NCBI GenBank assembly: GCA_009760885.1
Contig: CM019701.1
Location: forward strand, 37,933,197 to 37,997,196
DNA: 64,000 bases
Direction of reading: 5' to 3'
Source of the DNA: Achatina immaculata
Lineage: Eukaryota; Mollusca; Gastropoda; Stylommatophora; Achatinidae
Below, piece by piece: positions 51,201 to 60,200 of the stretch. The position numbers and the translations under genes were made by a program. The notes beneath the pieces are model-generated. The model did no database searches. It was not told where the DNA came from and saw only the letters and a program-made list of their open reading frames with translations. How positions within the stretch are numbered: the stretch's first letter is position 1; every line of letters begins with the position of its first letter.

Positions 51201-54200
51201 TCCTTTATAGACTACTCAAAGGCATTTGATTGTGTACAACACCAGAATCTTTGGGAAATAATGGAAAAAATGGGATTTCCAACACATTTGATACAATTAA
51301 CATCACAGCTGTATCTAGACCAACAAGTAGCAGTAAGAATAAATGGTGAAACAACAACTTGGTTTGACATAAAACAAGGGGTCCGTCAGGGGTGCATATT
51401 GTCACCCTACTTATTTAACTTGTATACTGAACATATAATGAGGAATGTTAGAGAAGATGTAGACAAAGAATATTACGATGCCATAACAATTGGAGGTTAT
51501 GAAATACTGGAGATTAGATATGCTGATGACACAGTGTTACTGTCCACAACACAAAAAGGAATGGAAAAACTAATTATGTCAGTCCGCAAGAACAGCGAAG
51601 AGCAGAACCTCTATCTTAATGCAAAGAAAACTAAATTGATGACAAGTGACAAAACAAACAAGGCAGTTGAAATATATATCAATGAGGAAAAATTGGAAGA
51701 AGTGGAGAATTTTGAATATCTTGGATCACCGCTAACTAATAATGGAGATACAATGAGGGAAATTAAAAGAAGGACATCTATTGCTCTTCAGAAAGTAAAA
51801 CAAATAAAGAATCTGTGGAGAGGAGCAAACAGAACTACAAAAATAAGATTTTTAAAGGCATGCATCTTTCCCATTGCAACATATGCCTGTAAGACCTGGA
51901 CACTTAACAAAACAGCTGAGAAACACATAAATGCCTTTGAATGTAAATGCTACAGAAGAGTTCTCCAAATATCGTGGACAGAAAAAAGAACAAATATATC
52001 TATACTACAAGAGCTTAATATTGAAGAAGGCTGGCTAGTAAAGAGGATTAAAGAGAGAAAACTTAAATATTTTGGACACATTAAACGTCATGATAATTTA
52101 GAGAAGACCGTATTGGAAGGATACATAATGGGAAAAATAAAAAGAGGAAGACCAAGACGAAGATGGCTGCAAGACATCGTTGACAATCTGCAAATGGATG
52201 CATCAGCAACAGGCCATCTTGCTCACAACAGAGAGGCCTACAGGAGCACATTGTTGACGATCTGCAAATGGATGCATCACCAGCAGCCCATCTTGCTCAC
52301 AACAGAGAGGCCTACAGGAGCACATCGTTGACGATCTGCAAATGGATGCATCAGCAGCAGGCCATCTTGCTCACAACAGAGAGGCCTACAGGAGTGCTGT
52401 TTGGGAGGCAAAGTTCTGCCAGGGACATGCAAATGAATGAATGAATGAATGGTCATCCTTTCATTTGGGCTAGCAGGACTCGGTCCGAGATGTTCAAATA
52501 TCCTACAGTTGTCCTTGCTGTTTGTTTGTCAAATATTATTCCTACTCCTCATTCCTGTTTCTCACTTCCTGAATATATTATTGTATATTTATCTGAGTTT
52601 ATCTTCCCTGCACCTGTCCATCTAACTTCACTCATTCCTAATATGTTGATCTTCATCCTTTCAATTTCCCTCTTTACATTTTCTAATTTTCCAGCCTGGA
52701 ATAAAGTTATGACATTCCATGTTGCTATTTTGAACTTGTTAGTTTTGCCACCAGTAGCTTGATGACGATCTGGCCTCACCTGTGACCCTACTGGACGAGG
52801 CTGTTCCAGAGGAACATCCATTAACGTCGTTCATGACAAATCTATTACTCTGAATAAGTATAATTGTTCTTGTGAGCTACAACAGTGGTTTCCCATTGCC
52901 TTCTTCCGGTTTGTGTATGGACTCTCCGCTAGCCTTTGAACTCCCTGTCCTACCCGCAAGGCAGCGGGAGCAAGAGGCTTAAGGCGCCTTTTACCTGCCT
53001 GGTATTACCTTCATTGAGTACCTGAGGCACTTTAGTAGAGTCACCTACTACCCCACCTCACTATCTGAGTATACTGCCAGTTGGTCCGTGCCTGCTTATT
53101 TGGTTAAATCCTTATTCACAGGGATCCTCCATATCTGGAGGACTTTCACCATCCGCCAACCTGTGACGCACTGGGTTGGGGATGGTCACCCCAGCTTTAC
53201 CCAGGAATCAGACAAATTGTATTAAAAGGTAGAATCAGATGTACTACCTTTTAATCCAATTTGTCTTTTATTGTGAATCTTAGCATTTATTATTGTGAAT
53301 CAGATGTGCTGCATTTTAATCCAGTTTGTTTTTTATTGTGAAATATTAGCATTTATTATTGTGAATCAGATGTGCTACCTTTTAATCCAATTTGTCTTTT
53401 ATTGTGAATCTTAGCTTTTATTATTGTGAATCAGATGTGCTGCATTTTAATCCAATTTGTTTTTTATTGTGAAATCTTAGCATTTACTTTGTTCACTTAG
53501 TACTGTGAATTCTTCATGAAATTTCATTCCTTTATGAAATTTCATTCCACTGGAAAAATCAAGCATTGGGGATCCCTGCTAGTATAAATATACACAAAGC
53601 CATTGCAGTAAAGCAGTGATAACAAAATATTAGACTATTTAAAACAAAAATTAGAAACAGCTCTATTCATTACACAGTTGTAATGTTTCATCATGAATGA
53701 ATAAAGCTGACCCAACCTTTTGTTTTAAATCATCTAACAGTTAAACCATGCTGCATAGTGAAGTAGTTGTTGCAGAATTAGAGATGTTTATCTTGCTATT
53801 TTTAAAAAATACTCTTTGACATCTTGTTCTCTTTTCTATATGACAAGATATGATTTTGGATGCATATGCAAAAGATGATTATCAAGCTTATGATCTGTTA
53901 TCCACTCCTTTGGAAGAAGTTGAAGATGAAGACATGGGATTTGGTCTTTTTGATGGTGAGATACATTTTAAAATCCAAGATTGTGGTGATATGTCAGTGT
54001 TAGGATCCAGGCTAATGTAATTTGATAAGTTGAAGTCATATTGCAGGTTAACTATGTCCATAGACATGGAAGGGATCTGTTGTAAAGTGTGTATTGTTAT
54101 TATTTCCTTGCTGGATAGCATTGACGATCATGCTTCTCCATCTTGTGTGGTCCGTGGTGTTTCTGATTAATTCAGATGCTTTTCTTTTCCCATGTTGTTT

Positions 54201-57200
54201 GGTCAGTCCACTAAGATATTTTTCTCTTAGCCTTACTCTCATATACGATGTGTAAGACATTGTGTTTCATGTGGGAGTCTCAGTCTGTGTCCCAGACTAG
54301 ATTTATTTCAGTCTTGTCATTATTTTATTATATATCACAAGCTCAGCCTCGATTGAGTAAATGGCCAGGGGACAAAAGAGATAATTTACTTATTTATCAC
54401 TTGATGAACCAGTTGTGTGCACAGTTTTAAGCATAATTTCAAGTTTAGCATGAAATCTCTTGTGCTGTTACCCCCAGTATTCTAGATTATGTAAAAGATA
54501 CTAGTGAATATTTTCCGCTTTTGTAGAAACTCATAACAACAGGAAAGTTAAATGAAAAGGAAAGAAAAGGCATAAGAGAGAGAGAAGAAAATATGCTGTC
54601 GGACATAATAGAGAATCACATGCAGAGTTGCTAGAAAACATAAGAAAATTTATATCTGTAGAGAAACATGATCATCCAAACCAGAAGGCAAAAGATGATG
54701 ATGATGACTACCTTATGTGCACTTTTACAGAAATAAAATCTGTTTTTTGAGACATGTAACTGAGAGGCCTGCAGGAGTGCTGTTAGAGAGGCAAAGTTCC
54801 ATAAGGGACATGCAAATGACTTACTGACTGTCACAGCGTGTGTTTGACTGTAATAGGTGCATCACGCTCAAATGAAACTTTCATTTGTGATATGCAAATT
54901 ATGTCTTTCTTTAAGTCTGATTGTGTGTTGAGGATAGAGATAAAGTTGTCAGTCCTAGATGCAAGATTTGGGCCTTGTTACATATACTGATTCATTTTTG
55001 CAAATAGAGTGAAATATTTGAGTACTAAATAGTAGTAAATAGAGGATACTATTAACAGAAGTACTTGATATCATTTTTTTAGATGTCAACATTTTAACCT
55101 TCCAATCTTGCATTATTTCACTTGATATCTGCCAGACAGCTTGTCTTGCTGGATACTCTCACTAGACATGATCCCTTTTGCAGACATTTTGATAGCATGT
55201 GTCTTTTAATAAAAGTGATCCAGTCCTTTTGCATCTCATGTAACCATTTTTAAACTATTGCATGCTCCAGTGTGTTGTCTTTTTCTGGCCTTTCCCCATG
55301 CTGGATCATTCCAGTGTTGTTGGTGAACTTTACAGTCTTGTCTTGTATCTCAGTGGAGCTGTGAACTTGTGTTATTTCCCACCGATGTGGTGAAGGTGTT
55401 GAGGCGCAGCATCATGTCAGTTTGGGAGAGGGGTATGGCAGCTATTTTTTTCAGTCACTGAGGGCAGCTATAAATCAGGGGGGTGTGCAATACTTCTTTA
55501 GCAGACTCCACCACCATGGGAACTGTGGCAGTCCATGTCCTGTTAAATAGGCTAGGCCTGTTAGGGGGGTTACCAGCAGAGAGGTGAGGCAAGTTCTTGG
55601 TCAGCTATGGGTTGCTGATTGCCAAAATGGACAGTGTCTTTGCCCCCATGAGCTTTACAGAGAATTTGATAGCAAGCTTACATTTTCATTTTTGTTATTA
55701 AAGCCAAGTTCTGAGGCACTGTATATGCAAAAACCTTTGAAAGTGGACTATAACCCATGGAGGAACCAAGAGTATGGAAAATTTATTAAGTCCTTCCTTC
55801 CTTTCCCATACTCTCTTCTGAGAAGCCATAAATGTGCAGAAAAAAGTAGTTTTTTTAAAAATATGTTGTCAGTTTCTAAAAGCATTTCAGTTCCTGGTTA
55901 TCTTCATGGAATAATTGCACTTCAAAGACATTCAGTTATGTGTGTGTTTACTGCAACTAAATCAGAGTAACTCTTTAAGAATACATAGCAGAAGATCAGA
56001 ATATTGTACAGTTTCTGTGTGAGATTAATTGCATCTAAATCTGAGTAACTCTCTAAGAATACATAGCAGAAGATCAGAATATTGTATGGTTTCTGTGTGA
56101 GATTAACTGCATCTAAATCAGAGTAACTCTTTATTCAGGTGCAGAACAAATAGAAGCAACAAAGGATGAAGATATGCAGGTAAAAAAGAAGATGAAAATG
56201 AAAAAAGCCATCTTGAGAGACACTTTCAGTGATGAAGATTCTCATGATATTGCTGCTTGTAATCTAGTAGCAAAATATCGAATTAAAGGAACAAGAGGGT
56301 TTTCAGTGGATGAAGTGAGAAAAGAAGAAAAAGACCAGGTACAAATGGAAAAGAAGTCAGAAGAGGAAGAAGTGCGGAAACGATGGAAGTCAAGAAGTGG
56401 TAAGTTAGAGCATATCTGCCCTGTATTTTTTTCAAATGATTTTTACTGTAAGAACTAAGTGAATTTGAATTCTAAGCAGGTTCTAAGGACTGCAAACGCG
56501 CCACAAACAGCCTCTGGCAGTCAAGTCCAGCTCCTGGCCTTCCCGTGGCAGAACTGTTTAAACTGACAGGAGAAGGGGCGAGGGCGAATATCTGGCGCCT
56601 GAAACCAGTTACTTAGGGTAGATGAGTGGCACGTTTGGTAGCTCATCTGCCGCTGTTGGCGAGATCTTCAGCTGCCGTGCGTGGAGCGGTGCTCCTCCCG
56701 GCCAATGAAGAAAATTGCAAATGAGGTTGCCGTGCAGCATCACTGCGGAAAAGGTGGTAGAAAGGATAAAGCGAAGCAAACAGTCAAATCACGGCACCTC
56801 TGGTCTGGAGGTCGGCCACGTCCTGAGTGCAGTCATGTCGGGTGAAATGCATGAACCGGCTTGTCCCAGAGGTTAAGACACTGCTGGCAAGACTCTTCAA
56901 ATGCCGTGCGTGGAGTGAAGCTCCTCCCGGTTAAGGAAGTAAATGCGGAAAAGAAATAAAGGTTGCTGTGTGGAGCCGATGGGAAAAGGTGGTGGAAAGT
57001 GAAGTTTAACCGGTATGTCCAGTAGTATCGCTACGAGAGCTATACTGCGGCACCTCTGCTCTAGAGGCCGCCCATGTCCGAAATACACCTACACTGGTGA
57101 AATATGCCTAAACCGGCACACACCAGGGGTGGAACTTGATGGCTAGACATGTCATGCCGCCTCCGCTCTAGAGGTCGGTAACGCCTGATAAACACCCATA

Positions 57201-60200
57201 CTGGTGAATTTTGCCTAAACCGACTCATACCAGGGGTGAATCTTGAAGGCTATGCATGTCACAGTACCTCTGCTCTAGAGGTCGGTCCCGTCCCAAACAC
57301 GCCCATACTGGGATAATGCCTAAATCGGCTCCACCCAGGGGTAGAAGTCACTAGTGGCGAGGATTCGTCCTCCTGGACAAAAGCTCCATCCTGGTCACAA
57401 CTAGGAAGGGTAGCGGCCACGACCGCAAAATGCTGAAGTCGGAGACACTGGACCAGGGAAGTCTAGATAGGCAACCACCTCTCACCTGGCGGGGATGTTT
57501 GCGTATCCTAATCACGCTGAGGTTTTCCGGTGAGAAAGTCCAACCCTGGATTGGATGGGCAACCACCTCTCACCCGGCGGTGATACACAGGTATCTCAAA
57601 ACACGTCGAGGTTTTCCAGTGAAAAAGTCCAATTCTGGCCTGGGTGGGCTACCGCCTCTCACCCAGCAGGGATGTACTGATATCCTAAACACGTCGAGGT
57701 CTTCCGGTGAGAAAGTCCAACCCTAGACTAAACTGGTGCAATGAAAACCACGGTGTCACGCAATCCCGCTTCCGAGACCCACCAAGAATACAGGCTAAAG
57801 CACTGTGATACTCTGAACCCCTTGTGGTCCCTTCGTGGATCTCGTGTGGGCTATTTTGGACCACACAGGGGACCACGGGACCTAACGAGGACCACAGGCG
57901 TGAATTCAGTAGGTTCACAGTGCGGTTTTTGGTGGTAGAAGTGAACGAAGAAGAAGAAGAAGAATTCTAAGCAAACTAGTCAGTAAAATGAGACAAATGA
58001 GACAAACTCTAGAAAGATTTTTTGCTGAGTACATGTTATCTGTATGTAGGATTAAGATGATGTTACAAAAGTAGCATGAAATCAAGTGAAAAAACAACAG
58101 ATCATTGTAATGTTCTGTGAAGAAAGACTACTGGAATAAATCATTTTGCCAGTAAGACATTGTCTTATTTCCACATAAATTTTCCTGCTTCTTAGTAAGT
58201 GTTCACAGAATGACACAAGCTTTTTTTAAATAGTCTAGTCAATGTCGAGTTGTGCATTTACTGCATTGTCCATATTTAGGTTTCTGTTAGAGGAGTCACA
58301 ATATCTGAGCAGGTGGTGGATGGAATGGGAGAGCAGCTGACAGATAATGTTGGTTATGGTCACCATTCTATAATGGTAGGCAGATGATCTCAATGTAGGG
58401 ACAATGGCTACGATCACTGACTAGTACAGTCACTGCCCAGAAGGAAAGCAGTGTTAAACTATCTTCTGGAAATATACCAAGAAACCCAAACAGCAGTCAT
58501 GGAAAGTCAAAGACATCGTTGATGATCTGCAAATGGATGCATCAGCAGCAGGCCATCTTGCTCACAACCGAAAGGTCTACAAGAGTGCTGTCTGGGAGGC
58601 AAGGTTCCGCAAGGGACATGCAAATGAATGAATGAATGAATGAATGTTAGAGGAGCTAGTATACCATCTTCTAAGTGCATTATGCATAGAAAAAAAAAAC
58701 ACATTTCAATTCATTACTGATGAAGGCTACCTTATGAAATGATGTGTATGCTCTGCAGTTAAACAGGATTTATTTTTACTGGAGTGTTAGCAAATTATCT
58801 CAGATTTGCCAGTGAGGTAAGGTTTGGACTTAAGAAATGAAGGGAGAGAGTGTGAAGGTGAAACATGCAGATACGAAAGTCATGAGCAAAAATGTTTTAA
58901 AAATCAGAATTTATAGATTGAGAAAATATAAATGTATCATCTTATTCTGCATCCTTTGCACTTCATGTAGAGGTTACATGACATCACCATAATGTGTCAC
59001 GTGACCACGCAAAGCAGAAACAAAATGGCAGGTGCTGAAGTTTCGTTTTGTCAACATGCTGTCATTGAGTTCCTCATTAAAGAGGAAATCCCCGCTGCTG
59101 AAATTCACTAAAAACTTCATCTTGCTTATAGAAATGTGTGTATGGGTGCTAGCAGTGTTAGGAGGTGGGTGAAACATTTCAAAGATGGAAACATGAGCAT
59201 CCAAGATATGTCTCACAGTGGTTGCCCTCGAACTGCCTCCACTGAATGCAGCATGGAAAGGGTTGACGCCATCATTAAACAAGAGGGACGTGTCACAGTA
59301 TCTGAAATCGCTGTAAATCTTGGAATAGGACACAATGCAGTACAGGAAATGATTGAAACCCTAGGCTATAGAAAAGTTTGTGCTTGCTGGGTCCCACATT
59401 TGTTGACTGAAGATCACAAAGCTGTGAGAAAAACTCTGCCCGCCGGACAACTGAGGAAATTTAGAAAATAGATTGGGAAATACTTCCACACCCTGCCTAT
59501 AGCCCCGACCTGGCACCCAGTGATTACTGTCTTTTCGATTTTGTGAAAGAACAAATGTGAGGCCATCACTACGACACAGGAGAGAACATCCAGAAAGCAG
59601 TGCATCTGTGCCTTCAGTCAGCTGGAACAGAATTCTTCCAGGGGGGTATTTTCAAACTTTCAGAGCGATGGGAAAAATGTATGCAGAGAAATGGAGATTA
59701 TGTTAAAAAGTAAAGAAAAGAATGCAGATTAAGGTGATACATTTATATTTTCTCTATCTATAAATTCTGATTTTTACAACATTTTGTTCACAACCTCGTA
59801 ACAAAAGTGTCTGACGAACAAACATTAAGAACTTAGTAGGTTACATTCAATGTATAAGTCATGAACTGAACTCTTTCAAGTTTTAATTTACAACGTGGAA
59901 GTGAGAAACAGCCATAGTACATGAAAAACATTTCTGTTGGCACAAATAATAGAAATGTTATCCAGCAACATGCTTCTGAAAGAAAACCAGTAACCCAAGT
60001 TTTCTGTTCATGCCATTTTTAGAGCAGCTAATTTGAGTGACTCAAAACACATTTAAATAACAGTAGAGGAAGTCAAAACTGTAAAAAAGCTAAAAAAAAA
60101 AAAAGAACACTTGGCTGTTCTGTTGGATTTGTCCAGTTAGTCTTTCATTAGAGTGTAATATTAACATTGTCAGTATTTTAAACTGGAAGCAAGTAGCTTC

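Noticed and set aside
55584..55970. 128-codon open frame in intron 15
   Set aside because: No domain, phase-compatible splice sites or homologue recognised. Probably chance.
59016..59715. SETMAR-like host/transposase fusion
   Set aside because: The mariner relic has its own TA-bounded inverted repeats, stops and a deleted catalytic core, and no splice connection to the gene.
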